A stretch of DNA of 64,000 bases from an uncultured Collinsella sp. (GTDB taxonomy: Bacteria > Actinomycetota > Coriobacteriia > Coriobacteriales > Coriobacteriaceae): positions 234,947 through 298,946 of the forward strand of contig CATXID010000002.1 of NCBI GenBank assembly GCA_958369225.1. Reading direction: 5' to 3'. Positions within the stretch are counted from its first letter, which is position 1. Every line of letters starts with the position of its first letter. The position numbers and the translations under genes were made by a program. This document shows positions 50,332 through 60,337 of this stretch, one piece after another. The notes under the pieces are model-generated. The model was not told the origin of the DNA and made no database searches. It saw only the letters and a list, made by a program, of their open reading frames with translations.

Positions 50332-52485
50332 ATGACCGAAGATATCCCCCTTGAAATCACTTCGAGTGACATGGCCAATCTGCCCATATTCATCGCCGTC
50401 CTTATCGTGGCCGCTGTCATCGCACGCATATGCGTTTCAGTCAAACGAAAGGAACAGCCGCCTGTTTTTCGCGCCCTTTGGTGCGCGACGCTCCTCATCC
50501 CGCTCGGCATGGTAGCTGCATGGATTACGAATCAATTGCTCGTAAATGAGGACAGTTCCCTATGGGTCCTTTCTTATTCGGCACTCGGTGCTGCCGCCGT
50601 CATACTTCTTGTCGAGCCCTTGGTTTCGGGACTTATCGACCAAACCGATCTTGCGACGGGAACGGTTGCCTGTATTTGCCGTGACATCCTTGTCATCGCC
50701 GCTGTTTCAGCGCTCTCGTTCGTTTCACTCGAAATTGCCTGCAACGAAACGTTCTATCGCATTCCCGCCAACTCATTCGGGTTTTCCGTCGGGCTGCTCG
50801 CGACGGTTCTACTCTCCCTTTATTTGCTGGGACAGCGTCATGGAGGCGTCATGACCCTCGTGCCCATCATCTGTTGCATCCTTGGCATTGCCGAGCACTT
50901 CGTCATAACGTTTAAAGGCGAAGCCATCCTGCCAAGCGATATCTTGGCCCTTGGCACCGCAATGGAGGTGAGCGAGGGATACGAGTTTACCTTTACCGCC
51001 GGAATCGTAACCTCTCTCGCCCTGCTGGAGATTTCCCTGGGGCTTCTTTCGCTTATCCGACCGCGAAAGCTCCGTACGTCCACCCATGTCTTCCCCGCAA
51101 TCGCCGCTAACCTCTGCGCTTTTCTGCTAGTGACCGTTGTGGGGCTTTCGGGCTTTTCCAGCATCGACTTGGAGCAGGCGCTGGATTTTGGATTTGACCG
51201 TTGGCAGCCCATCACCACATATGCGTCTCAGGGTTTTATCACTTCGTTCACCGAAATGGTCAACGAGTTGCCCATTGAGAAGCCCGAAGACTATACGCCC
51301 GATGAGGCGCAGAGCATCGAGCAGGAGCTCGCCGCCGCCTACGACAGCACGTATGGCTCGAGCGAGCAGCGCGCGGCTGCCGTTGCCCAGTTCAATGAAA
51401 TCAAGCCAACGATTGTTGCCGTCATGAACGAGAGTTTTAGCGACCTTTCGTGCTTTGAGCAGCTCCAGGCGGCCGGGTACACCGGCCCCGCATTCTACAA
51501 CTCGCTTCCCGACACACTTGTTCGCGGCACCATGCTCGCTTCGGTCACCGGTGGCGGAACGGCAAACTCCGAATTCGAATTTTTGACCGGAGCGACAACG
51601 GCCTTTGTCGGATTAGGCAAGATCCCCTATCAGCTGTATCAGATGAATGGCGTCAACAGCCTGGCAAAGGACCTTAAAGAGCTTGGGTATACCGCTAACG
51701 CTATGCACCCGCAAAACCCCGTCAACTACCATCGAGATAAAATCTATCAGCAGTTGGGCTTTGGAGACTTTCTTTCAATCGGCGATTTCGAAGGTGCGCC
51801 CTGTTACCATGCCGGCGTATGCGACTACGCCACCTACGACAAGATACTCGACCTGCTTAGAACCGACGAAGCGCCGCAGTTCATCTTTGACGTCACGATG
51901 CAAAATCACGGCGGCTACGACTATGGCACCGTTCCCGCCGAAGAGCTGACAAACTATTGGGTCGAGGGAGCCAGCGAGGGCGCCAATAGCGCGCTCAACA
52001 CCTATCTCACCTGCATCAACGCATCCGACCGGGACCTCGAGTACTTTATCAACGAGCTCCGCAATATCGGCAGACCGGTTGTTCTTGTCTTTTTTGGCGA
52101 CCATCAGCCGAGCGCCGCAACGACTCTCAACGACGAGCTGTACCCTCAGGAAGACACGGCAAGCCACGCTTACCGTGTCTATCAGTCGACCTATTTCGTC
52201 TGGGCTAACTATGAAATCGCCGGCAATACCGAGCTCAACGTCTACGACACCGTCGGGGCAAACGAGATTGCAGCCATTACCCTTAATAAGATCGGCGCCC
52301 CGCTCACCGACTATCAAAAGGCCCTGCTTGCAACAAGGTCAGATGTGCCCACCATCAATGTCGCTGGCTATCTCGGTGCCGACGGGCTGCGCTACGACTT
52401 GGAATCTGAAGACAGCCCCTACACCTCGACGATCGACAAGCTGCAGACCATGCAATACCTCGAGTTCGCCAGCAAAGTTCAGTAA
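50332..52485 (+). CDS. LTA synthase/sulfatase-family membrane enzyme
   Basis: A 717-residue protein with about eight N-terminal membrane helices (residues 15-300) and an extracytoplasmic alkaline-phosphatase-like domain. Motifs of glycerol-phosphate transferases: VMNESFSD (metal glutamate), GGGTANSEFEFLTG (nucleophilic threonine), HPQN, QNHGGYDYG and FFGDHQPS (metal Asp/His). It likely moves glycerol phosphate or another phospho-alcohol onto a surface polymer. More helices than the five of S. aureus LtaS. ATG with GAGGAA upstream; the longer open frame overlapping uvrA is not used. Confidence 0.85.
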   Translation: MTEDIPLEITSSDMANLPIFIAVLIVAAVIARICVSVKRKEQPPVFRALWCATLLIPLGMVAAWITNQLLVNEDSSLWVLSYSALGAAAVILLVEPLVSGLIDQTDLATGTVACICRDILVIAAVSALSFVSLEIACNETFYRIPANSFGFSVGLLATVLLSLYLLGQRHGGVMTLVPIICCILGIAEHFVITFKGEAILPSDILALGTAMEVSEGYEFTFTAGIVTSLALLEISLGLLSLIRPRKLRTSTHVFPAIAANLCAFLLVTVVGLSGFSSIDLEQALDFGFDRWQPITTYASQGFITSFTEMVNELPIEKPEDYTPDEAQSIEQELAAAYDSTYGSSEQRAAAVAQFNEIKPTIVAVMNESFSDLSCFEQLQAAGYTGPAFYNSLPDTLVRGTMLASVTGGGTANSEFEFLTGATTAFVGLGKIPYQLYQMNGVNSLAKDLKELGYTANAMHPQNPVNYHRDKIYQQLGFGDFLSIGDFEGAPCYHAGVCDYATYDKILDLLRTDEAPQFIFDVTMQNHGGYDYGTVPAEELTNYWVEGASEGANSALNTYLTCINASDRDLEYFINELRNIGRPVVLVFFGDHQPSAATTLNDELYPQEDTASHAYRVYQSTYFVWANYEIAGNTELNVYDTVGANEIAAITLNKIGAPLTDYQKALLATRSDVPTINVAGYLGADGLRYDLESEDSPYTSTIDKLQTMQYLEFASKVQ

Positions 52486-52630
52486 GCCCGCCCATTCGCT
52501 TGGGTCCATCGTATTGCAAGCACGCTCGGCCCAAATGCATCGCAAATGACTCCCGCTCGCAAACGAGGGTACAATGACGCTCGTGTCACACCGCGGGGCT
52601 CAGGCCCCAACATATACAAAGGAGTCAAAC

Positions 52631-53461
52631 ATGGGTTGCGAGCACGCACAGGCAGCCGGCGGGCAAACGTCGCCGTCGCAATTTGAGGAGAATACGCTGT
52701 CCGAGGTCAAGCGCGTTATCGCCGTGCTTTCCGGTAAGGGCGGCGTCGGCAAGTCATTCGTCACCGGCGCCATCGCCACCGAGCTTGCCCGCCACGGTCA
52801 CAAGGTCGGCGTCCTCGATGCCGATATTACCGGCCCCTCTATCCCTAAGATGTTCGGCATGAGCGGACGTCACGTCCATGCTCTCGGCAACCTTATGCTG
52901 CCCGAAATCTCCGAGCACGGCGTCAAGGTTATGAGCTCTAACCTGCTGCTCCAAAACGAAACCGACCCCGTCCTCTGGCGCGGTCCGGTTATCGCGGGTG
53001 CCATCAGGCAGTTCTGGAGCGAAACCTCATGGGGCCCCATCGACTACCTGCTGGTCGACATGCCTCCGGGAACGGGCGACGTTGCCCTCACTGTCTTCCA
53101 GTCGCTGCCCGTCGATGGCATCGTCATCGTCACGAGCCCGCAAGATCTAGTCTCGATGATCGTCGCCAAGGCGGTCAACATGGCCGAGAAGATGAACGTT
53201 CCCATTCTGGGAATCGTCGAAAACATGAGCTATATCGAGTGCCCCGATTGCGGCAAGAAGATTGAAGTCTTTGGCAAGAGCAAGCTCCCCGAGGTCGCCG
53301 AGCGCTACAACCTCGAAATCCTAGGGCAGCTTCCCATCAATCCGGCACTCGCCGAGGCTTGCGATAAGGGCGAGGTTGAGACCGCATTGCCCGACGGTAT
53401 GCTGCCCCAGGCCGTCTCCGCCGTCGAGGCCATTGCCCCGCACGAGACCGCCGAGGGCTAA
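52631..53461 (+). CDS. Mrp/NBP35-family Fe-S cluster carrier ATPase
   Basis: A 276-residue P-loop ATPase. The deviant Walker A is VLSGKGGVGKSFVTG, switch I is DADITGPSIPKMF, and Walker B is LLVDMPPGTGDVAL. The CxxC pair for a bridging 4Fe-4S cluster is in YIECPDCGKK. An early GCEHAQ stretch adds one Cys. Such proteins pass Fe-S clusters to apo-enzymes, useful for the radical-SAM and reductase enzymes here. Start with AAAGGAG upstream. The stop touches the next gene's GTG. Confidence 0.92.
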   Translation: MGCEHAQAAGGQTSPSQFEENTLSEVKRVIAVLSGKGGVGKSFVTGAIATELARHGHKVGVLDADITGPSIPKMFGMSGRHVHALGNLMLPEISEHGVKVMSSNLLLQNETDPVLWRGPVIAGAIRQFWSETSWGPIDYLLVDMPPGTGDVALTVFQSLPVDGIVIVTSPQDLVSMIVAKAVNMAEKMNVPILGIVENMSYIECPDCGKKIEVFGKSKLPEVAERYNLEILGQLPINPALAEACDKGEVETALPDGMLPQAVSAVEAIAPHETAEG

Positions 53462-54733
53462 GTGAACACAAACGCCTCCTATGACGTCTTGGTGATCGGC
53501 GGCGGGGCCTCGGGTCTCGCCGCCGCCATTACGGCCGCACGCGCAGGCAAAAGCGTCTGCATCGTTGAGCGCGATGTTGCCTGCGGCCTTAAACTCCTTG
53601 CGACCGGCAACGGCCGCTGCAACCTTTCCAACGAATCAATTGATTTCCAGCGGTACAACCACCCCGCATTCGTCGAATCCGTCATGAGTCCCCGGCCCGA
53701 GCAAGAGCTCGGCAGTTTCTTCTCCTCGCTGGGCATCATGACGACCTCCGAGGAGGGCCGGCTGTATCCGCGCTCCCTTCGTGCCGAATCGGTGCGCGAT
53801 GCGCTTCTCAACGCTTGCAATCACCTGGGTATCACCTTGATCTGTGGAGCAAATGTTGCCTCGGCATTCAAAGCCCCCGAGGGCTGGACACTCCAAATAG
53901 ACCGTCCTGCGCGAGCACTCAAGGCAAAAAAGCACGACGACCGAAAAACGGAGGTCCGCTCACTTCGGAAGGCGCTCGCCGACACCCCTCGCAAGAACGA
54001 GACGCTGCAGGCAAAGGCCGTAATTATCGCTACGGGCGGCAGCCCCGCCGACATCGCGAAGACGTTCAATCTTTCCCTCACACCGCAGCGCCCCGTCCTC
54101 TGCCCCGTGTCGGCATCGGTCTTCGGCGACCAGACTGCGCTCAAGACGCTGGATGGCCTGCGCGTCCGCGCCCGTTTGACGCTCACCCGCAATCACGAGG
54201 AGCTCTGGCGCGAAGACGGCGAAGTGCTCTTCCGAACCTTTGGCATCTCGGGCGTTGCCGCCTTTAACCTCTCCCGTCGCGTCCAGCGCGGCGACACGAT
54301 TCTGCTCGACGTTTTCCCCGACCTCTCCAAAGACGAGTTGCTCGATATGCTCAGCCAGCGAGTTGCGTTGCTCGGCGGCTTTTCACCCCGCGACCCCCGC
54401 TGGCTCGACGGCATGCTCGCCCCGCAGTTCTCTCACGTTGTCTGCACCGCATTCGAACAGTGCCACCCCGGGTCGCACGACGTCATCCATCTGGTCTCAA
54501 TCCTCAAGCACTTTAAGATGCTCGTCGAGGGAACGACAGAGGAGCGTTCGGCTCAGGTCACGCGCGGCGGCGTGCCCATCGAGAGCGTCTCAGCTCCCAA
54601 CCTCTGCGTGAGCAACGCGGCAGGCGCCCCACTTTACATCTGTGGCGAGGCGCTCGACATCGATGCCGATTGCGGCGGTTTCAACCTTGCGTGGGCTTGG
54701 ATCTCGGGTATTCGCGCTGCAAGCAGCCTATAG
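53462..54733 (+). CDS. HI0933/YhiN-family flavoprotein
   Basis: A 423-residue FAD protein. The dinucleotide-binding start is VLVIGGGASGLAAAITAARAGKSV; GLKLLATGNGRCNLSN is the family signature, and ICGEALDIDADCGGFNLAWAWISG is the C-terminal FAD-contacting motif. Function is unknown; homologues are annotated as NAD(P)/FAD-dependent oxidoreductases. GTG start directly after the Mrp stop, so the two form an operon. A stretch at 150-180 is basic and variable. Confidence 0.88.
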   Translation: MNTNASYDVLVIGGGASGLAAAITAARAGKSVCIVERDVACGLKLLATGNGRCNLSNESIDFQRYNHPAFVESVMSPRPEQELGSFFSSLGIMTTSEEGRLYPRSLRAESVRDALLNACNHLGITLICGANVASAFKAPEGWTLQIDRPARALKAKKHDDRKTEVRSLRKALADTPRKNETLQAKAVIIATGGSPADIAKTFNLSLTPQRPVLCPVSASVFGDQTALKTLDGLRVRARLTLTRNHEELWREDGEVLFRTFGISGVAAFNLSRRVQRGDTILLDVFPDLSKDELLDMLSQRVALLGGFSPRDPRWLDGMLAPQFSHVVCTAFEQCHPGSHDVIHLVSILKHFKMLVEGTTEERSAQVTRGGVPIESVSAPNLCVSNAAGAPLYICGEALDIDADCGGFNLAWAWISGIRAASSL

Positions 54734-54812
54734 CCGCGCAGTCTATAATCAAAACGCATTCGGGCCGTCTGGGACACCGGGCGGCCTCTTTCTTGCATCT
54801 AAGGAGACCTCG

Positions 54813-56453
54813 ATGATCGAAATCACCCAAGTCCACGCGTCACTCGATGAGGCAGGCGACGAAGCCGCCTGCCTTGCTATTGGCAGACGCGCCGTCAAAC
54901 GAGCCCTGCGATGCGAGGATTCCCAGATTAAAGCCATTGAGCTCCATCGCAAGTCAATCGACGCCCGTAAAAAGCGAGATGTCCATTTTATTTTGAGCTT
55001 TCGAGTTGAGTTGACAAGCTCCCGACTCGAGCAGGAGGTGGTCGACCGCGTCGCCGAGCGCGACCGCTCGCGCATCCGCATGGTAGACGGCGAGGCTCCT
55101 TCATTCCCCAACCCTGTCCCGAATGCACCCAAGGGGCGTCCCGTCGTTGTCGGCGCCGGTTGCGCCGGTCTCTTCGCCGCCCTGACCCTTGCCGAAGCGG
55201 GCCTTAAACCCCTGCTCATCGAGCGCGGCGACCCCGCGCTTCGCCGCTCGGAAGCGATTGATCTCTTTCTTAAGGAGCGTATCCTCGACCCCGAAAGCAA
55301 TATCCAATTTGGCCTGGGCGGCGCAGGGACCTTCTCGGACGGCAAGCTCAACACGGGAACCAAGAATCCCGCCCATCGACTGATTCTTGAGACCTTCGTC
55401 GAAGCGGGCTCACCTCGTGACATCCTGTGGGACGCCAAGCCGCACATTGGCTCCGACATCCTCCCCACCGTCGTCACCAACATTTCTCAGCGCATCGAGC
55501 GGCTCGGTGGAACCGTCCGCTATCGAACAAAGCTCGTCGATATTCGAACCGATGGATCTGGCGCCATCACCGGCATCGATGTCCAACCGCCCCAAGAAAC
55601 CACAAGCGAGACAATCGCCACAAAGCACCTCATTCTCGCCTGCGGCCATTCCGCCCGCGACGTATTCGAGCTTCTCAAAGAACATAACGTTGCCCTCGCG
55701 CAAAAGACCTTTGCCATGGGCGTGCGCATCGAGCATCCACAGCGCGACATCGACCGTGCCCAATATGGCCCCTCGGCGGGGCACCCGGCACTCGGAGCAG
55801 CCCCCTACAAGCTTGTCGCCCATCTCCCCAACGGCCGCAGCGTGTTCTCATTTTGCATGTGCCCCGGCGGACAGGTTGTCGCGGCTTCTTCCGAGCAGGG
55901 CCATCTGTGCGTCAACGGTGCCAGCCTCAATGCCCGCGACGGGCGTAACGCAAATGCCGCCCTACTCGTCAACGTCACACCCGACGACCTTCCCGGCGAT
56001 GATCCGCTCGCAGGCATTGAGCTCCAGCGCGCCTGCGAGCGAGCCGCCTATCGCCTGGGTGGCTCTAACTGGAACGCGCCGGCACAGCTCGTCGGAGATT
56101 TCCTTGCTAGACGCGCCAGCACGGCACCCGGAAAGGTAAAACCAACCTATCCACTTGGCGTGACCTGGACGGCGATCGACGATGCCCTCCCGCAGCATAT
56201 CGTCGAATCGCTTCGTTTGGGAATCCCCCTGCTCGGTAAGAAACTGCGCGGCTATGACCGCCCCGATGCGGTCCTCACTGGCGTGGAGACACGCTCGAGC
56301 TCCCCGGTCACCGTCACCCGCGATCGAACATGCCACGCCACGTCGACCCCGGGCCTTTACCCTTGCGGCGAGGGTGCCGGATATGCCGGCGGCATCATGA
56401 GTGCCGCCACCGACGGCATCCGTTGCGCTGAGGCGCTGATAGCAGACCTCTAG
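54813..56453 (+). CDS. Uncharacterised FAD-dependent dehydrogenase (COG2509-type)
   Basis: A 546-residue flavoprotein. An N-terminal domain of about 95 residues (RRAVKRALRC..., KKRDVHFILSFRVEL) precedes the FAD-binding core PVVVGAGCAGLFAALTLAEAGLKPLLIERG. QFGLGGAGTFSDGKLNTGTKN and the C-terminal GLYPCGEGAGYAGGIMSAATDGIRCAEAL are typical of this family, whose substrate is unknown. AAGGAG upstream of the ATG. About 80 bases after the other flavoprotein gene, possibly one transcript. Confidence 0.88.
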   Translation: MIEITQVHASLDEAGDEAACLAIGRRAVKRALRCEDSQIKAIELHRKSIDARKKRDVHFILSFRVELTSSRLEQEVVDRVAERDRSRIRMVDGEAPSFPNPVPNAPKGRPVVVGAGCAGLFAALTLAEAGLKPLLIERGDPALRRSEAIDLFLKERILDPESNIQFGLGGAGTFSDGKLNTGTKNPAHRLILETFVEAGSPRDILWDAKPHIGSDILPTVVTNISQRIERLGGTVRYRTKLVDIRTDGSGAITGIDVQPPQETTSETIATKHLILACGHSARDVFELLKEHNVALAQKTFAMGVRIEHPQRDIDRAQYGPSAGHPALGAAPYKLVAHLPNGRSVFSFCMCPGGQVVAASSEQGHLCVNGASLNARDGRNANAALLVNVTPDDLPGDDPLAGIELQRACERAAYRLGGSNWNAPAQLVGDFLARRASTAPGKVKPTYPLGVTWTAIDDALPQHIVESLRLGIPLLGKKLRGYDRPDAVLTGVETRSSSPVTVTRDRTCHATSTPGLYPCGEGAGYAGGIMSAATDGIRCAEALIADL

Positions 56454-56481
56454 TGCACGAACTCTCGCGTCCGAACGACAC

Positions 56482-56513
56482 AGGCCCCGAGCTCCACAGG
56501 GAACTCGGGGCCT
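56482..56513. terminator. Bidirectional stem-loop between convergent genes
   Basis: Perfect 10-bp stem AGGCCCCGAG/CTCGGGGCCT between the flavoprotein gene (plus) and uvrB (minus). No long U-tract on either strand. Confidence 0.65.
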
Positions 56514-56518
56514 GTTCA

Positions 56519-58759
56519 CTACTTCCTGAATCGTGCACCCTGGCGTTTTCTGCCCGAAGCAAAGGTAGAGCCCTTGCGAGCCTGCGAACGCAAACGCTCA
56601 ATCGTTTCGTCCTCAGATGCGCCCTCAAGCATCGCCCGAATCTGAACGACGGCATCGCGCAGACGCGCCGCCTCCTCAAAGTCCATGGCGGCGGAAGCGT
56701 TACGCATGCCTTCCTCCATGGTCTCGACGATCCGCACGAGCTCGTCATGCGGTAGCCCTTCCAGCTGCTCGGCAAGCGTTTGCTCGGGTGCTGCCGTCTC
56801 CGGCGCGGCGCCCCCGCCGTTTTCGTCGGGTGTATAGAACGCACCGTGACCCAGCGAATTGCCTCTCGAGCGTCCCTTCGAGCCCACAGTCTTTTCGGCC
56901 TCGGCAATAAAGCTCGAAATGTCGTTAATGGCCTTGCGGACCGTCTTGGGCACAATGCCATGCTCTTCGTTATATGCCATCTGAATCTCGCGACGGCGCT
57001 GCGTCTCCTCGATGGCTTCTTTCATCGAATCGGTCATAACGTCTGCATACATGATGACCTCGCCGTCGGCATTACGGGCCGCACGGCCAATCGTCTGAAT
57101 CAACGAACGGCGGTTACGCAAGAAGCCTTCCTTGTCAGCGTCGAGAATTGCCACCAGCGAGACCTCGGGAAGGTCTAGACCCTCGCGGAGCAGGTTGATG
57201 CCAACGAGAACATCAATCTTTCCCTCGCGCAGCGTTCGCAGAATCTCGACGCGGTCCATCGTCGCTGTATCGGAGTGCATGTAATTGACCTTAATGCCGG
57301 CATCAAGAAGATGGTCGGTCAGGTCCTCGGCCATGCGCTTGGTGAGCGTGGTCACCAGCACGCGCTCCTTACGCGCCACGCGCTCGCGAATCTCGTCCTC
57401 AAGATCGTCAATCTGCCCACGAACCGGACGCACATCGATCTTGGGGTCGAGCAGGCCAGTCGGACGAATAATCTGCTCAACGTCGTTCTGGCTAACCCGC
57501 AGCTCATAGTCGCCCGGCGTGGCCGAAACGTAGATGAACTGGGGAATCCTCGCCTCAAACTCATCGAAACGAAGCGGGCGGTTATCGAGTGCCGAAGGCA
57601 GACGAAAACCATGCTCCACCAGCGTCACCTTACGCGAGCGATCGCCTTCGTGCATGCCGCGGATCTGCGGCACCGTTACATGGCTCTCGTCGATGATACA
57701 GAGCATGTCCTTAGGAAAGTAATCGATCAGGGTAAACGGCGGCTCGCCCGGTTTTCGACCGTCCAGATGACGCGAGTAGTTCTCGATGCCGTTACAAAAA
57801 CCCATGGTCTCGAGCATCTCGAGATCATAGTCGGTGCGCTGCTGCAGACGCTGCGCCTCGAGCAGCTTATCAGTCGCCTTGAGCTCGGCCACACGCTTCT
57901 CGCACTCTACGCTGATTGATTTCAGAGCCGCTTTGACCTTAGGCTTCTCAGTCACGTAGTGCGAGGCCGGCCACACGGGAATGGCCTCGTACTCACGCAG
58001 CATCTCGCCGGTGACCTCGTCGATCTCGGCAATCAGCTCGACCTCGTCGCCAAAGAACTCAAACCGCAACGGATGCTCGGCATAGGGCGGATACACGTCG
58101 ACGACATCGCCGCGCACGCGGAAGGTGCCACGTGCCAAATCATAGTCATTGCGATCGTACTGGATATCGATAAGCGCATGGATAAAGTCATCGCGCTCGA
58201 GCGGCGCCTTCTTGTCGACGTTCGGAGCTAGGCCCGCATAGTCCTCGGGGGAGCCAATGCCATAGATACACGAGACCGATGCGACGACGATCACATCGCG
58301 TCGAGATAGCAGCGATGCCGTCGCCTGATGGCGCAGCATCTCGACCTCTTCGTTAATCGAGGAGTCTTTCTCGATATACGTATCGCTTTGCGGCACATAT
58401 GCCTCGGGCTGATAGTAATCGTAGTACGACACAAAATAGACCACGGCGTTGTTAGGGAAGAATTCCTTGAGCTCGCTCGCGAGCTGAGCGGCAAGCGTTT
58501 TATTGGGAGCCATGACCAGCGTCGGCTTCCCCAAGGCCTCAATAGTCTTAGCCATCGTGAAGGTCTTGCCCGAACCAGTCACGCCCAGCAAAACCTGATA
58601 GCGATCTCCGTCCCTCACACCCTGCACAAGCGACTCAATGGCCTTAGGCTGGGAACCAGCGGGCTCGTATGGAGACACGACCTCAAACGGCACCTCAGAG
58701 CCCTCAACGCCAAAACGTTTGAGCTCTCCTCCAACACGCTCAACTTCAAATTCCGCCAT
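56519..58759 (-). CDS. uvrB: Excinuclease ABC subunit B
   Basis: A 746-residue DNA helicase-like repair protein. Walker A is LLGVTGSGKTFTMAK, the beta-hairpin region is YYDYYQPEAYVPQSDTYIEKDSSINEEV, the DEAD-like box is IIDESHVT, and motif VI is QTIGRAARNADG. The UVR motif at the C-terminus (MEEGMRNASAAMDFEEAARLRDAVVQIR) binds UvrC. It is about 70 residues longer than many UvrB proteins, with an N-terminal extension of 25 residues and an extra Gly/Ala/Pro-rich segment before the UVR motif. Confidence 0.96.
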   Translation of the reverse strand: MAEFEVERVGGELKRFGVEGSEVPFEVVSPYEPAGSQPKAIESLVQGVRDGDRYQVLLGVTGSGKTFTMAKTIEALGKPTLVMAPNKTLAAQLASELKEFFPNNAVVYFVSYYDYYQPEAYVPQSDTYIEKDSSINEEVEMLRHQATASLLSRRDVIVVASVSCIYGIGSPEDYAGLAPNVDKKAPLERDDFIHALIDIQYDRNDYDLARGTFRVRGDVVDVYPPYAEHPLRFEFFGDEVELIAEIDEVTGEMLREYEAIPVWPASHYVTEKPKVKAALKSISVECEKRVAELKATDKLLEAQRLQQRTDYDLEMLETMGFCNGIENYSRHLDGRKPGEPPFTLIDYFPKDMLCIIDESHVTVPQIRGMHEGDRSRKVTLVEHGFRLPSALDNRPLRFDEFEARIPQFIYVSATPGDYELRVSQNDVEQIIRPTGLLDPKIDVRPVRGQIDDLEDEIRERVARKERVLVTTLTKRMAEDLTDHLLDAGIKVNYMHSDTATMDRVEILRTLREGKIDVLVGINLLREGLDLPEVSLVAILDADKEGFLRNRRSLIQTIGRAARNADGEVIMYADVMTDSMKEAIEETQRRREIQMAYNEEHGIVPKTVRKAINDISSFIAEAEKTVGSKGRSRGNSLGHGAFYTPDENGGGAAPETAAPEQTLAEQLEGLPHDELVRIVETMEEGMRNASAAMDFEEAARLRDAVVQIRAMLEGASEDETIERLRSQARKGSTFASGRKRQGARFRK

Positions 58760-58810
58760 GGATACTCCTAACTCATATATCTGCAGTATACGCAGGCGGC
58801 AGGCATAGTC

Positions 58811-59392
58811 CTATACGAACCGATCGGGATAGAGGGTCTTGTAGCGAACCCAGGCATTATTGACACGAATCAGATACGCCTGCGTCTCGGGAAAGGTGAT
58901 TGCATTATGAAGCGACGTGCTCTGCTGCGCCCATCCGTCGACATTGCCCATGCCGGCGTTATAGGCGGCAATGGCACTGTCAGTCGACCCGTTAAAATAC
59001 GTCAGAAGATACGAAAGATACGCACAGCCAAACTCGATGTTCGTAGCGGGATCGTTAAGGTCGCCGGCTGAATACTCGCTGCCATCGACAAGACCCTTGG
59101 CAATCATATCCTGGGCAGTCTCGGGCATCAGCTGCATCAATCCCTGTGCGCCTTGATTCGACTCAGCCTCGGGATCCCAATTCGATTCCGACTTTATGAC
59201 AGCACACACCAGATACGGATCAAGATTGTGCGAAATGCTCGATTGCTTTACGTACGCCTCGTAGTCAATTGGATACAAAGGCTTAAAGAAGGCGGCAGGG
59301 GCATACGAGTAGACGAGCGAAATAAGGCCGAAGACGAACACGACGGCAAGTGGCGCCACGCGATACCACGTAAAGAAACGTGTCTTAGGCAT
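58811..59392 (-). CDS. Lytic transglycosylase (SLT family)
   Basis: A 193-residue membrane-anchored murein hydrolase. One N-terminal helix (VAPLAVVFVFGLISLVYSYAP) anchors it. The SLT domain has the catalytic glutamate in AVIKSESNWDPEAES, then GAQGLMQLMPETA, NIEFGCAYLSYLL and AAYNAGMGNVDGW. It cleaves peptidoglycan glycan strands with formation of anhydro-muramic ends. The ATG overlaps the coaE stop by 8 bases (ATGCCTAA). Confidence 0.92.
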   Translation of the reverse strand: MPKTRFFTWYRVAPLAVVFVFGLISLVYSYAPAAFFKPLYPIDYEAYVKQSSISHNLDPYLVCAVIKSESNWDPEAESNQGAQGLMQLMPETAQDMIAKGLVDGSEYSAGDLNDPATNIEFGCAYLSYLLTYFNGSTDSAIAAYNAGMGNVDGWAQQSTSLHNAITFPETQAYLIRVNNAWVRYKTLYPDRFV

Positions 59393-60026
59393 CGGCCTCA
59401 TCCTTATCCACTACATCCCCGAAGCCATGGCGCGCAAGCCATGCGTCCAGTTGTTCAAAGAGCGAGTTATCGCCTGCCGCATTATCGATTACCGTCGTAG
59501 CGAGATTGCAAAGCGAAGCCTCATCAGGTTGGCATGCAGAGCGCGCATCAAAATCAGAAGACTCCATACCACGATGAATGGCACGCTCACGACGAACTGC
59601 TATAGGAGCGCTGATAGCCAGAATTTCATCAGCCAGGCCAAAAGCATCCTCAAAACCAGTCGGGGCAGAAACCTCGACAACCGCAAAGGGGTAACGGGGG
59701 GACGAAACCGTGCAGCAAACCGGATCAAGAAGCCTCAGTGACAGCTGTTCGATGAGAACCGGGTGAACGATGCCATTGAGCCGCGCAACTGTATCAGGAG
59801 AGGCGAAAGCTCGAGCAGCGAGGACATTGCGGCGAATGCCGCCCTCCCCGTCCAGAATGTCCCAACCGAATTCTTCCGCGAGAGCATTGACGATATCGGA
59901 GCCTGGCACATAAAGCGATTTGGCAAGCTCATCCAGATCGATAAGCATGGCGCCATGAGATTCGAGATAGCGGCAGGCAGTCGACTTACCCGAAGCAATA
60001 TTGCCCAAGACAAAAACGGTAAACAT
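59385..60026 (-). CDS. coaE: Dephospho-CoA kinase
   Basis: A 213-residue P-loop kinase that performs the last step of coenzyme A synthesis. P-loop GNIASGKSTACRYL, then LIDLDELAKSLYVPGS and the VEVSAPTGFEDAF segment of the family's substrate side. The start at 60026 has GGGAGGA upstream; the open frame continues upstream without family similarity. The CoaE domain diverges somewhat in its C-terminal third. First gene of coaE-slt. Confidence 0.88.
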   Translation of the reverse strand: MFTVFVLGNIASGKSTACRYLESHGAMLIDLDELAKSLYVPGSDIVNALAEEFGWDILDGEGGIRRNVLAARAFASPDTVARLNGIVHPVLIEQLSLRLLDPVCCTVSSPRYPFAVVEVSAPTGFEDAFGLADEILAISAPIAVRRERAIHRGMESSDFDARSACQPDEASLCNLATTVIDNAAGDNSLFEQLDAWLARHGFGDVVDKDEADA

Positions 60027-60153
60027 CAAGTCCTCCCTAACGCCAATGGGAGTTATTATCGCGCAAATACAAAAGAAGGACTCAAAATACAGCCAAACAG
60101 TAAGACAAGCTAAACGAAAGCGAGTGCTTGTATTACAACTCTCTATCAAACGC

Positions 60154-60183
60154 AAAAAGGGGGGGCCGCGAGGCCTCCCCCTT
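60154..60183 (-). terminator. Terminator of the rRNA operon
   Basis: On the minus strand GGGGGAGGCC-TCGC-GGCCCCCCC is followed by TTTTT, about 35 bases after 5S rRNA. Confidence 0.85.
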
Positions 60184-60215
60184 CTTCAAGTCGATCGACG
60201 GCTCGGTGCCGTCCA

Positions 60216-60337
60216 CCGGTCAGCGGCGCCCTGGCCTCCCACGGGCTGACCCCGCAGTACTCTCGGCGCGATGGGGCTTAGCTTCCGGGTTCGGAACGGG
60301 ACCGGGCGTGCCCCCCATGCTCTGGCCGCTGACCGGT
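60216..60337 (-). rRNA. rrf: 5S ribosomal RNA
   Basis: On the minus strand the sequence shows the terminal helix CCACCGGTCAGCGGC / GCCGCTGACCGGTGG and the conserved core CCGTTCCGAACCCGGAAGC and CGCCGAGAGTACTG. Ends are approximate to a few bases. Confidence 0.9.
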
